DNA from: Novacetimonas hansenii JCM 7643
GTDB lineage: Bacteria; Pseudomonadota; Alphaproteobacteria; Acetobacterales; Acetobacteraceae
Direction: 5' to 3'
NCBI RefSeq assembly: GCF_000964405.1
Contig: NZ_BANE01000023.1
Location: forward strand, 1-33,936
DNA length: 33,936 nucleotides
A model generated the notes under the pieces. That model made no database searches and was not told where the DNA came from. It saw only the letters and a program-made list of their open reading frames with translations. Positions 25,724-33,895 of this stretch are shown piece after piece. The first letter of the stretch is position 1, and each line of letters begins with the position of its first letter. The position numbers and the translations under genes are program-made.

Positions 25724-25987
25724 TCAATGTCGCCGCATGGACCATGCCACGATACAGGCCGCGACAATCAGCCCGGCGACGGAGAATGTCGCACACCACA
25801 GCACCACCCCCACCACCACGCCTGCCGCCAGCGCCACACCAAGGGCCAGGGCAGGTGCCACCCCACGCACAAGGCCCATGACGATGCGATATCGTGCCGA
25901 CAGGTCAGGCAGGCGATAGCGTGCAGGCTGCAACGCGGCATGGCATGCCAGACACCCGACCCATAGCATGACAAGAAGGGGGATCAT
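25724..25987 (-). CDS. DUF3325-like small membrane protein of the iron-reductase operon
   Basis: The 87-residue protein has three hydrophobic segments and starts within the stop of the PepSY gene (ATGA overlap). Small proteins of this kind (DUF3325) are regularly encoded with PepSY and DUF3649 proteins beside siderophore receptors. The function is unknown; a structural or assembly part of an inner-membrane iron reductase is a reasonable inference. It is the last gene of its operon; no terminator was seen before the transaminase gene 178 bases further on. Confidence 0.7.
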   Translation of the reverse strand: MIPLLVMLWVGCLACHAALQPARYRLPDLSARYRIVMGLVRGVAPALALGVALAAGVVVGVVLWCATFSVAGLIVAACIVAWSMRRH

Positions 25988-27465
25988 CCCACCGGCTCCC
26001 TATACAATCGTACCAAAGAGTACAGTGCAATCAGGCCGAACAGGGCCGCCATGCCATCAATGCCCGCATGAAGGACAGGTGACGCCCGTAATGCCGCCAT
26101 CGTGCATGTGGCATCCAGCACGGGCAGTCCACACCCCAGCACCGCAACCATGACAAGCTGTTCACGCCATCCCCGCATGGGACGTGCGATGCCTGACCAC
26201 AGCGTGCCATGCATCGCGCAGGCTGCCCATGTAAAAAAGAATACGGTGATTTCCGCCCCCTCCCGTCCCGGCAGGCCCGTCGGCAGCATGCGGTTGGCCC
26301 ACAGAAAGGACAGGATACCCACCGGCAGGCCAACGATTGTGGCGATGGTCAATCCTTCCGCCACCCGGAATTCTGCCCGATGCCCCGAATGGCGTCGTCG
26401 TTTCATGAGGAACAGGACCAGGCCGCTTGCAATGCCTGCTGTCGCGCCAAGGCCGGACATGAAATACAGCCAGCGTAGTGATGGCGGGGCGAAACGGGCG
26501 TAATGCAGACCATGTATCAGGTGCATGGTCATGGCGATGGGGCGGCGTGTCACTGTCGTACCCAGCAGGCGTCCGTCAGGCAGGCTGAAATCGACGTGGT
26601 CACGTGTCATGAATGGGCCGGAGGCATCGCTTGCGGAAATGCTCAGCCGGTCGGGCAGAAACAGGATGAAGCCACAATCCCGGCCGCCCAGGCGTGCGCG
26701 TGCCGTATCCAGCAACGGGCGCATATGTGTCATTACAGGCCGAAGGGGGGCAGGTTGTGCCGGGGGGGCTGTGGCCCGCGCGCGCGGTGCCGTCATGACG
26801 TGCAGGTGCGCGGGTAATATCGTGTCGGCATGCACAAGGATGCCGGTATAGGCCATCATGACGGTAAATGGCATGAACAGCACACCGGCGAGCAGGTGTG
26901 CATCCAGCCATGCCCGGATACGTGATCCCGACAGGCGCAGCATGACGATATCGGGCACCAGAGCGCGCAGGTGGATGATGAGGCCAGCCCCCACCGCAAC
27001 CAGCAGTCCCAGCGCAAGGATATTGACAATACCCACCCCCACCGTTCCCCCGCCGCGCAGGCTGTAATGGAAATTATAGAAGAATTTCCCCCCCGTCGTG
27101 GCGCGCGTCGCAATCAGGGCGCCCGTGCGGGGATCAAGCATGTCGCCCACGAATTCATGTCCGTCATAATGCAGGATTTCGAGTGCGGGCGCCCGTGCGG
27201 AAGGCAGGTTCAGGAATGCAAAGACGCCACGCGCCTGTTGTTCGCGCACACTTGCCGCCGCCGCGTCAAGTGCTGTATCGGTGGGGGACGTGCCGGTAGG
27301 GATACGGATTTCTGGCTGCATCCATCGTGTTATTTCCGTATCGAAAACCGCAAGCGTGCCGGTGGCGCAGATACATGTCAGTACCAGCCCGCATATGAAC
27401 CCCACCCAGGCATGCAGCCATCCCATCCGTGTGCGCAGGGTTTCGCGCATCGGGGTTTCGCGCAT
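25984..27465 (-). CDS. PepSY-domain inner-membrane protein, siderophore/ferric reductase-like
   Basis: The start at 27465 overlaps the upstream stop as TGATG, giving 493 residues; the open frame upstream lies inside the DUF3649 gene. The N-terminal helix contains GWLHAWVGFICGLVL (15-29), with periplasmic PepSY regions (FAFLNLP...YDGHEF...DPRTGALI) and further helices bearing His133 (FHYSL), His165 (IIHL) and His190 (DAHLLAGV), the pattern of PepSY-associated TM proteins. These are thought to be heme-binding ferric-siderophore reductases in the inner membrane. The N-terminal MRETP-MRETL is a tandem duplication, so Met6 (27450) is an alternative start. Divergent siderophore receptor genes support an iron role. 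Confidence 0.88.
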   Translation of the reverse strand: MRETPMRETLRTRMGWLHAWVGFICGLVLTCICATGTLAVFDTEITRWMQPEIRIPTGTSPTDTALDAAAASVREQQARGVFAFLNLPSARAPALEILHYDGHEFVGDMLDPRTGALIATRATTGGKFFYNFHYSLRGGGTVGVGIVNILALGLLVAVGAGLIIHLRALVPDIVMLRLSGSRIRAWLDAHLLAGVLFMPFTVMMAYTGILVHADTILPAHLHVMTAPRARATAPPAQPAPLRPVMTHMRPLLDTARARLGGRDCGFILFLPDRLSISASDASGPFMTRDHVDFSLPDGRLLGTTVTRRPIAMTMHLIHGLHYARFAPPSLRWLYFMSGLGATAGIASGLVLFLMKRRRHSGHRAEFRVAEGLTIATIVGLPVGILSFLWANRMLPTGLPGREGAEITVFFFTWAACAMHGTLWSGIARPMRGWREQLVMVAVLGCGLPVLDATCTMAALRASPVLHAGIDGMAALFGLIALYSLVRLYREPVG

Positions 27466-27755
27466 CACGCCAACACCACAAGGCACAATACCGCCACACA
27501 GCCTGTGGCACAGACCATGGTAAATCCGCGATACCTTGTCCGCATGCCGAAACAGGCCAGCACCATGGCCGGCAGGCCCGCGACGGCAATGATTTCGCCC
27601 AGGGCTGTGGCATCTGCGGGCAGGGATGGATGCCACAGCCCGGCATCCGTCACCACAAGGCGTGCAACCACATAGGACAGCACGCAGGACAGAAGAATGT
27701 TGCGGAACCTGTCGGCCCGGAGGCTGGATTGCAGTTTTGCCTTGTCGTGCTTCAC
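27465..27755 (-). CDS. DUF3649-like small membrane protein, first gene of the PepSY operon
   Basis: The 96-residue product starts at GTG 27755, with GGGA five bases upstream; an ATG near 27803 is possible. It has three hydrophobic segments (about 18-35, 53-70, 77-95). The arrangement ALGEIIAVAGLPAMVLACFGMRTRYRGF resembles DUF3649 proteins that accompany PepSY reductases. The stop overlaps the PepSY start (TGATG). It is divergent from the siderophore receptor at 27931, sharing an intergenic region with the candidate iron-regulator site. Confidence 0.65.
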   Translation of the reverse strand: MKHDKAKLQSSLRADRFRNILLSCVLSYVVARLVVTDAGLWHPSLPADATALGEIIAVAGLPAMVLACFGMRTRYRGFTMVCATGCVAVLCLVVLA

Positions 27756-27785
27756 GGTGGTCCCATGTTTACATGATATGAAATA

Positions 27786-27798
27786 AATGCGACGCATT
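27786..27798. promoter_or_regulatory. Palindrome AATGCGACGCATT upstream of the DUF3649-PepSY operon
   Basis: This perfect palindrome around a central A lies 31-43 bases before the DUF3649 start. It could be an operator for the minus-strand operon. It resembles only part of the GCGA...ATCAC motif, so the regulator is open. Confidence 0.3.
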
Positions 27799-27868
27799 CG
27801 CATGTGATCTTCATGCCACAAAATGCTGCCTTTTGCGAAAACCGTGTCATAACAGCCGTGTTGATGTT

Positions 27869-27883
27869 GCGACTTACTATCAC
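27869..27883 (+). promoter_or_regulatory. Candidate iron-regulator box, GCGACTTACTATCAC
   Basis: This 15-mer matches GCGAATCAGAATCAC (30457-30471) at 11 of 15 positions and lies in the same place relative to a siderophore receptor gene, 48 bases before the likely start codon at 27931. A Fur-type regulator is the obvious candidate because all neighbours are iron genes. The match to the enterobacterial Fur box is loose. Confidence 0.45.
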
Positions 27884-27930
27884 TTGCGTATATCAGGCCT
27901 CCTACGCAAATGCTTTTATCCGAGGCCCCG

Positions 27931-30141
27931 ATGATGTTATGTGCCCGCCTGCTCCCTGACTGCCGGAACAATGTCGCAAGGCTGGCGGCCATGATCTTTA
28001 TTGGTGGCCTTGTGCCCTGCGTGCCTGCATTCGCGGCCGGTGATGACAATTCCGACACCGCGAAATCCGACGCCGCGCAAAAAGACGAAAAAATCATCGT
28101 GACGGCCAAGCGGCGTAATGAAATGGAAGTGACAACCGGTGGGAACCTTGGCGCGCTTGGGAACAAGCGGGGCCTGGATGTGCCGTTCAACGTGCGCAGC
28201 TATAACGCCAGCATGATCCTGAACCAGCAGTCACAGACACTTGGTCAGGTGCTGGAGAATGACCCGTCGGTCCGTACGACCTATGGCTATGGCAATTTTT
28301 CCGAAATGTTTGTCATCCGTGGCTTTCCGGTCAATGGTGACGATGTGGCGATTGATGGCCTGTACGGCATCACCCCCCGGCAGCTTGTCTCGCCACAGCT
28401 TTATGACCAGGTGCAGGTGCTTAACGGGGCCAGTGCCTTTCTTAATGGTGCGGCGCCCAGCGGGTCGGCCATTGGCGGCAATATCAACCTTGAGTTCAAG
28501 CACGCGACGCAAACCCCCATTACGCGGGTGACGGGGGATTATACCAGCAATGCCCTGGGCGGTGGCAGCGTGGATTTCGGGCGGCGTTTCGGGCGTGACA
28601 AGGCGTTTGGCTTTCGCCTGAATGTGGCGGGACAGGATGGAGAGGATTCCATCGACCATGAACGCCGTCATTCCGCCGCCGTGGGGGCCGATTTCGACTG
28701 GCATGATGATAAGACGCGCATTTCGCTGGATATGAATTTCCAGAATCAGGGGGTGAATGGCGGTCGTCCGGCCATCTTCCTTGGGGCCGGGGTGACGGCG
28801 GTGCCACGGGCGGTGGCGCCATCGCATAATTTCGGGCAGCGCTGGGCCTATAACGATCTCAACTATATTTTCGGAAAGTTGAATGTCGAACATGATTTTT
28901 CGAAACATATCACGGTCTATGGCGCATTCGGCGGCCTTGGTGGGAATGAGAAGGGGGATTACGCCAATCCCACCGTGACCGATGCCGCCACGGGGGCCGC
29001 CACGATCGGCAGCATGTATGTGCCCTATGTCCAGACCAACAAAAGCCTGCGTGCCGGGGTGCGCGCGCATTTCAGTACCGGGCCCGTGCGGCATGAGATC
29101 AATGCCGGTGGGTCGTCGCTGTGGGAAGAGGCCGATACCGCCTATTCCATGGCGCTGACCTCTGTTGCAACGAATATTTATCGCACCCCTGCGGTCACAC
29201 CGCTTGCCAATACTTTCAGCGGGGGTGATGTCAACAACCCGCAGGCCATCAGCCGCACGCGGCTTTACAGCCTCTTTTTCTCTGACACGATGTCATTTTT
29301 TCATGATCGTGTCGCCCTGACGGGGGGATTTCGTTACCAGAACATGTTTATCGACGGATATGGTTATGCCGCATCGGGGCGTGGGGCTGTGACATCGCAT
29401 TATGACGAGGGGGCGATTACCCCGGTTGTGGGTCTTGTCATCCATCCCACACGCCAGACGGCGCTGTATTTCAACCGGATCGAGGGCCTGTCACAGGGGC
29501 CGACCGCGCCGTCGGACACGTTGAATCAGGGTCAGGTCTTTGCGCCTTATAAATCAACGCAGTATGAGGTGGGCGCAAAATATGAAACCCGCCGTTTCAG
29601 CGCCTCGCTTGCGGTGTACCAGATTTCGCAGCCCAATGCGTATTCAAAATCCGTCGGTACCAGCAGCCAGTCGATCTATGTCGAAGATGGGTTGCAGCGT
29701 AATCGTGGTATCGAACTCAGCATCAATGGGCAGATCCTGCCGGGCCTGCGTTTCAACGGGGGGGGCACGGTAATTGATGCGGACCTGCGTCGCACGGCTG
29801 GGGGGCTGCAGGACGGTCATACCGCGATTGGCATTCCTAATTATACCATCAACGGAAATCTGGAATATGACCTGCCGTTCCTGAAGGGGGCGACGGTCGT
29901 GGGGCGTGTCGTCAATACCGGCAAGCAGATGGTCAATACATCCAATACGCTGCATCTGCCGGTCTGGACACGTTTTGACCTTGCAGGGCGGTACACGTTC
30001 GTCGCCGACCATAAACCGCTGACACTGCGTTTTGGTGTCGATAACCTCGCCAATACCCGGTACTGGTCTTCATCTTTCAATGGCTATCTGCTCGAAGGAT
30101 TGCCGCGCACGTTCAAGTTCTCCTTTACCGCAGACCTGTAA
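27931..30141 (+). CDS. TonB-dependent siderophore receptor (hydroxamate/ferrichrome-type)
   Basis: From ATG 27931 (GAGG five bases upstream) the product is 736 residues; an ATG at 27910 is in frame but has no ribosome site. The signal peptide ends PAFA|AG, followed by a short charged linker and the TonB box EKIIVTA. The plug includes FVIRGFPVNGDDVAIDGLYGI and the PQLYDQVQVLNGASAFLNGAAPSG block, a siderophore-receptor pattern. The barrel ends KFSFTADL, with Leu rather than the usual final aromatic. No STN domain is present. It is divergent from the PepSY operon and 374 bases upstream of the Fiu-like receptor, with a terminator between, so the two are probably separate transcripts under a shared signal. 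The ligand is uncertain. Confidence 0.92.
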   Translation: MMLCARLLPDCRNNVARLAAMIFIGGLVPCVPAFAAGDDNSDTAKSDAAQKDEKIIVTAKRRNEMEVTTGGNLGALGNKRGLDVPFNVRSYNASMILNQQSQTLGQVLENDPSVRTTYGYGNFSEMFVIRGFPVNGDDVAIDGLYGITPRQLVSPQLYDQVQVLNGASAFLNGAAPSGSAIGGNINLEFKHATQTPITRVTGDYTSNALGGGSVDFGRRFGRDKAFGFRLNVAGQDGEDSIDHERRHSAAVGADFDWHDDKTRISLDMNFQNQGVNGGRPAIFLGAGVTAVPRAVAPSHNFGQRWAYNDLNYIFGKLNVEHDFSKHITVYGAFGGLGGNEKGDYANPTVTDAATGAATIGSMYVPYVQTNKSLRAGVRAHFSTGPVRHEINAGGSSLWEEADTAYSMALTSVATNIYRTPAVTPLANTFSGGDVNNPQAISRTRLYSLFFSDTMSFFHDRVALTGGFRYQNMFIDGYGYAASGRGAVTSHYDEGAITPVVGLVIHPTRQTALYFNRIEGLSQGPTAPSDTLNQGQVFAPYKSTQYEVGAKYETRRFSASLAVYQISQPNAYSKSVGTSSQSIYVEDGLQRNRGIELSINGQILPGLRFNGGGTVIDADLRRTAGGLQDGHTAIGIPNYTINGNLEYDLPFLKGATVVGRVVNTGKQMVNTSNTLHLPVWTRFDLAGRYTFVADHKPLTLRFGVDNLANTRYWSSSFNGYLLEGLPRTFKFSFTADL

Positions 30142-30307
30142 GGGGGCGTGGGATGTGTGTTTAAATTATTTCGAAAATATTTGAAAATATATAGATTTTA
30201 AAGAATTCATCGGTCGGAAATCTGCGTGATGTACGCAGGGTGTCTGGGCGCTGGGACACTGTCCCGGGCCGCCATGCGTGCCTGGTATCATTGGGCCCGG
30301 TTGCGAT

Positions 30308-30344
30308 ACGCCATGACCGCTTTGTGCGGCATGGCGTTTTTTTT
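30308..30344 (+). terminator. Rho-independent terminator of the first siderophore receptor
   Basis: ACGCCATG-A-CCGC (30308-30320) pairs with GCGGCATGGCGT (30326-30337) around TTTGT, leaving one bulged A, and is followed by a run of eight T. It is a strong terminator on the plus strand, about 170 bases after the receptor stop. Confidence 0.9.
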
Positions 30345-30456
30345 GAAAATGGCAGAATAAAACGAAGCCTCCTGAATTTTTGACTTTTATGGCGGTGTGC
30401 AGGCTGCGTCGGGAGGCATGTTGCGGCTTATTTCAGAATGATGACGGTTTTGCATT

Positions 30457-30471
30457 GCGAATCAGAATCAC
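30457..30471 (+). promoter_or_regulatory. Candidate iron-regulator box, GCGAATCAGAATCAC
   Basis: This 15-mer, 45 bases before the Fiu-like receptor start, shares GCGA, central A and ATCAC with 27869-27883. The two halves GCGAATC and GAATCAC form a loose inverted repeat around A. Its position suits a repressor of an iron-starvation gene. Confidence 0.45.
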
Positions 30472-30515
30472 TTCTAGTAGTGGAAGTTTAATTAATAATT
30501 ATTCGCACAACAAAG

Positions 30516-32999
30516 ATGGCCCCCATGATCCCTCCCAGACGTTTGAGACCATTTTCTGCGGCAACCGCGACATTGGCGCTTGCATGTTCTTCGGCCGCGC
30601 ATGGCGCCACGGCCGGCACGACGGCCAGTACGTCCGCCACGGTCATGACAGGGACATCATTCGTCCCGTCGTCAACCGCGTCGGGGGGCACGGCGGCAAC
30701 CACGGCCACCAAATCGACCAAGGCGGCCGGCGGCAGCGCATCGACCGCGGCACAGCCGGATGCGGACGGGGTTTTTTCCGACCATCGTTACGACAATACG
30801 ACGGTGACGGCATCCCCCATGAATGCGTTGCGCCAGTCGGTTGGCCTTAGCCGTATGCCGCATGACGCGATGCATACGCCGCAGAACATCAATGTCGTGC
30901 CGCAGATCCTGATGCAGCAGCAGAACGTCAAGTCGCTTGACGAGGCATTGAAGAACGTCCCCGGCATCACGGCATCAGTGGGCGAGGGCGAAGGCGGCAT
31001 GGCGGGGGACCAGTTCCTGATCCGCGGGTTCCAGTCGCAGAATGACATCTATGAAAATGGCCTGCGTGATTTCGGGGTCTATACGCGCGACAGTTTTGAT
31101 TACGACCATGTCTCCGTTATCAAGGGGCCGTCGTCGGAAGTATTCGGTAACGGCACGACGGGGGGGGCGATCAACATCGTCACCAAGGCCCCGCACCTTG
31201 GCAATGCCTATCAGGCCAATTTCTCGGGCGGAAGCGGGTCGTACTATCGCGGAACGCTGGATATCAATCAGCAGTTGACCAACAGCATCGCCTTCCGCCT
31301 GACGGGCATGGGGAATGAAAACAATGTTGTCGGGCGCGACTATATTTATTCCCACCGCTGGGGCATTGCACCTTCGATTGCCTTTGGCCTGGGCAAGAAA
31401 GTGTCGTTCATCCTTGAATATTTCCATCAGAACGACAACCGCATTCCTGATTATGGCGTGCCTGTCGTCTATAAACCCGGACAGGCCATCGGTCGTCCGG
31501 TAACAGAATATGGTGTGCGGCGTACCAACTGGTATGGCACGACCTATGATCAGGACAACACCAGTGACGACATGATCACGGGACGCCTGACGGCGCGGGT
31601 CAGTCCGATCCTGACGCTTTATAACGACATGCGCGGCGGGATCTTCCATCGCTATTTCTCCGCCTCCCAGGAAGCCTGTTCCAGCATGGCGGCCGGAACC
31701 GCCGCCTATACCAACAATGTGATAAACGGAAGCGTGCCTTCTGCGACATGTAACCGGGATTTCTTTTCCGCAAATCCGTCAAGTGCGCAGGTCGCGCGTA
31801 ATGGTGGTGTCGGTGGTCCTGAACCCTATCGCCAGAGCGACTGGTCAATACAGGATGTCTTTTCCGGGGTGGCGCGTTTCAAGACAGGTCGTATCCGCCA
31901 TGAGGTCATCGGCGGGTTTGATATCGAATATGTCACCGATCATCGACAGAACTATGCCTATGGCAGCAACCGTACCAGCACCAGCCTGTTGAATCCGTCG
32001 ATGTATGTGCCCGGCCTTGTGCTTGGGGATTGTAACCAGTATCCGAACCGCCTTGTGAATATCAGCGGTGTGGGCAAGAAATGTTATAAGGATAGTGATG
32101 CGCTTGATGTCGGCTTCTTCCTGTCCGATCAGGTGTGGCTGACGGATTACCTGTCGGTCAAGGCGGGCTTCCGCTGGGACAACTGGAACAGTCATTACAG
32201 TGCGACGGGCGGGAATACCGCGAAATATCCCGATGTCCATTATGGGCAGGACGAGACGACCATCAACCCCAGCGTTAGCGTCATGTATACACCGCGCAGC
32301 AACCTGATGGTGTATTTCAACTGGTCGCAGTCCACGACACCGTTGAGCATGTATGTCACCAACAGTTCCGAACCGATGACCGCCAAAAGCCAGAGCGCTG
32401 CGCCCGAACGCAGTTCACTGTATGAAATCGGGGCGAAATACAGTGCCTTTCATGACCGGATCGGCATGACGGCGGCGCTGTTCCGTCTGGACAAGAGCAA
32501 TTCGATCCAGACAGACCCCAACACCGGCGATATCAGCGCAACCAGCGATCAGGAACGCAACCAGGGGCTGGAGCTTAGCATTTCTGGGACGTTGCTGCCG
32601 AACTGGATGTTCTATGGCACGTATGCGCTGTATGATCCGACAATCACCAAGGCCGGTTCTGCGACATCCAAGCAGGGGGGACAGATCCAGTATGTCCCGC
32701 ATAATCAGGCAACGGCATGGACATCTTATGAAATTGCCCCGCACAAGCCATGGAACATGACGGTTGGTGGCGGCCTGACATGGCGGCAGGGTGTATGGCT
32801 GGATCAGGCCAATACGGCGCGTGCGCCGGCAACGGTGGAATTCGACGCCATGGTGTCGCATCGTTTCAATAACCACTGGCGCATGGCGATGAATGCCTAC
32901 AACCTTGATAACCGCCTGAATTACGGCAGCCTGTTTTCCAACCGCGTCACGCCTTCCATCGGCCGGTCCTTCCTGTTCAATGTCTCGGCCCAGTATTGA
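30516..32999 (+). CDS. fiu: Catecholate siderophore TonB-dependent receptor, Fiu-like
   Basis: The 827-residue receptor has a signal peptide (about 1-30, SAAHG), an Ala/Ser/Thr/Gly-rich linker (31-85) and a TonB box DNTTVTA (93-99). The plug follows (FLIRGFQSQNDIYENGLRDFG; VSVIKGPSSEVFGNGTTGGAINIVTK). The barrel includes the Fiu-family motif IPDYGVP and ends FNVSAQY, with a terminal aromatic. Fiu-type receptors take up monomeric catechol-iron complexes and some siderophore-like antibiotics. The low-complexity linker is longer than usual. Cys pairs in loop regions (EACSS...SATCNRD and GDCNQY...KKCYKD) may form disulfides in extracellular loops. The nearest downstream gene is the PiuC/YbiX dioxygenase, the standard partner of Fiu. 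The ribosome site is weak, with only AAAG near the start. Confidence 0.93.
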   Translation: MAPMIPPRRLRPFSAATATLALACSSAAHGATAGTTASTSATVMTGTSFVPSSTASGGTAATTATKSTKAAGGSASTAAQPDADGVFSDHRYDNTTVTASPMNALRQSVGLSRMPHDAMHTPQNINVVPQILMQQQNVKSLDEALKNVPGITASVGEGEGGMAGDQFLIRGFQSQNDIYENGLRDFGVYTRDSFDYDHVSVIKGPSSEVFGNGTTGGAINIVTKAPHLGNAYQANFSGGSGSYYRGTLDINQQLTNSIAFRLTGMGNENNVVGRDYIYSHRWGIAPSIAFGLGKKVSFILEYFHQNDNRIPDYGVPVVYKPGQAIGRPVTEYGVRRTNWYGTTYDQDNTSDDMITGRLTARVSPILTLYNDMRGGIFHRYFSASQEACSSMAAGTAAYTNNVINGSVPSATCNRDFFSANPSSAQVARNGGVGGPEPYRQSDWSIQDVFSGVARFKTGRIRHEVIGGFDIEYVTDHRQNYAYGSNRTSTSLLNPSMYVPGLVLGDCNQYPNRLVNISGVGKKCYKDSDALDVGFFLSDQVWLTDYLSVKAGFRWDNWNSHYSATGGNTAKYPDVHYGQDETTINPSVSVMYTPRSNLMVYFNWSQSTTPLSMYVTNSSEPMTAKSQSAAPERSSLYEIGAKYSAFHDRIGMTAALFRLDKSNSIQTDPNTGDISATSDQERNQGLELSISGTLLPNWMFYGTYALYDPTITKAGSATSKQGGQIQYVPHNQATAWTSYEIAPHKPWNMTVGGGLTWRQGVWLDQANTARAPATVEFDAMVSHRFNNHWRMAMNAYNLDNRLNYGSLFSNRVTPSIGRSFLFNVSAQY

Positions 33000-33031
33000 G
33001 GTGGCTTGAAAAGCCCATATTCATGACAGGC

Positions 33032-33107
33032 GTTTTCGGGTGTCGTCTTTTTTCATAAAGGCGGCATTCTTCGAAGCTTTTTGGAAAACATCGCCAAAAA
33101 ACTTCTT
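33032..33107 (+). repeat. Decayed MITE-like segment between receptor and dioxygenase genes
   Basis: This segment aligns with the central part of the 161-bp element, including GAAGCTTTTTGGAAAA, but the second hairpin arm and both ends are lost. An 8-base direct repeat TTCATGAC lies on either side (33020-33027 and 33106-33113). It separates two genes that are usually co-transcribed. Confidence 0.6.
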
Positions 33108-33205
33108 CATGACTGTCATCGGATTGTGTAAGCCTCTTCTTGTCATGCTGCGTGGGGCGATCGGCCAGTGGGGCAGGGCGTGCGCGGATGCGGGGATAAG
33201 GTCGA

Positions 33206-33895
33206 ATGCTGTTACATGTGCCCGGACTGCTTGATGCCGGGGAACTTGCCCACTGTCAGGCGACGCTGCGTGCGGCGCAATGGACGGACGGACGCGAAAC
33301 CGCCGGGCAACAATCCGCCAAGAGCAAGAACAACCGACAGTTACCGCAGGATTCCCCCGCCTGTCGTGAACTTGGCGATATCGTGCTGCGTGCGCTTGGT
33401 CGTAACGCAACATTCAACAGCGCGGTGTTGCCGTATCGCGTCAGCCCCCCGCTGTTTAACCGTTATGACGTGGGGATGTCCTTTGGCGCGCATGTCGATA
33501 ATGCCATCCGGGGGATTTATGCGGGTGGCATTCACACGCGCATCCGCACGGATGTTTCAACCACCCTGTTCCTGTCCGATCCCGACGATTATGATGGCGG
33601 GGAACTGATCATGTCCGATCCGGGGGGCGAACAGGCAATAAAACTGCCTGCAGGGGATCTGGTGCTGTATTCCACGACCGTCCTGCACCGTGTGACCCCG
33701 GTTACGCGTGGGTCGCGCCTGGCGGCATTTTTCTGGTCGCAGTCGATGGTGGCTGATGAAACGCGTCGGCGCATCCTGTTCGACCTGGATGTGCAGACCA
33801 TCACCTTGCGTGAACGTCTTGGCGATCATGATCCCGCCGTTTTGGGGTTGACGAACATCTATCACAACCTGATGCGGCAGTGGTGCATCCTGTAA
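33206..33895 (+). CDS. piuC: Fe(II)/2-oxoglutarate PKHD-type hydroxylase, PiuC/YbiX-like
   Basis: The 229-residue cytoplasmic protein belongs to the PiuC/YbiX group found beside Fiu-type receptors. Iron ligands are His96 and Asp98 (FGAHVDN) and His161 (TVLHRV), with Arg171 (RGSRLAAFFW) placed to bind 2-oxoglutarate. FNRYDVGMSFG and STTLFLSDPDDYDGGEL are conserved family segments. The length matches the family's usual 225-230 residues. AAGG sits just before the start. The substrate is not known; a role in iron-siderophore metabolism is inferred from the association. The next mobile element begins on the base after its stop codon. Confidence 0.93.
   Translation: MLLHVPGLLDAGELAHCQATLRAAQWTDGRETAGQQSAKSKNNRQLPQDSPACRELGDIVLRALGRNATFNSAVLPYRVSPPLFNRYDVGMSFGAHVDNAIRGIYAGGIHTRIRTDVSTTLFLSDPDDYDGGELIMSDPGGEQAIKLPAGDLVLYSTTVLHRVTPVTRGSRLAAFFWSQSMVADETRRRILFDLDVQTITLRERLGDHDPAVLGLTNIYHNLMRQWCIL

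Larger units (their letters stand above)
30142..30515. other. Intergenic region with terminator, GC-rich inverted repeats and candidate iron box
   Basis: This region between the two receptors holds an AT-rich stretch (about 30160-30205), the palindrome GGGACACTGTCCC (30253-30265), GC-rich arms CCGGGCC (30264-30270) and GGCCCGG (30294-30300), the terminator at 30308-30344 and the box at 30457. I see no gene. The paired GC-rich arms could be part of a structured leader or small RNA, but nothing proves it. Confidence 0.5.

Noticed and set aside
33040-33234. 64-codon frame (FFEAFWKTSPKNFF)
   Set aside because: It is produced by the decayed MITE copy and overlaps the start of the dioxygenase gene.
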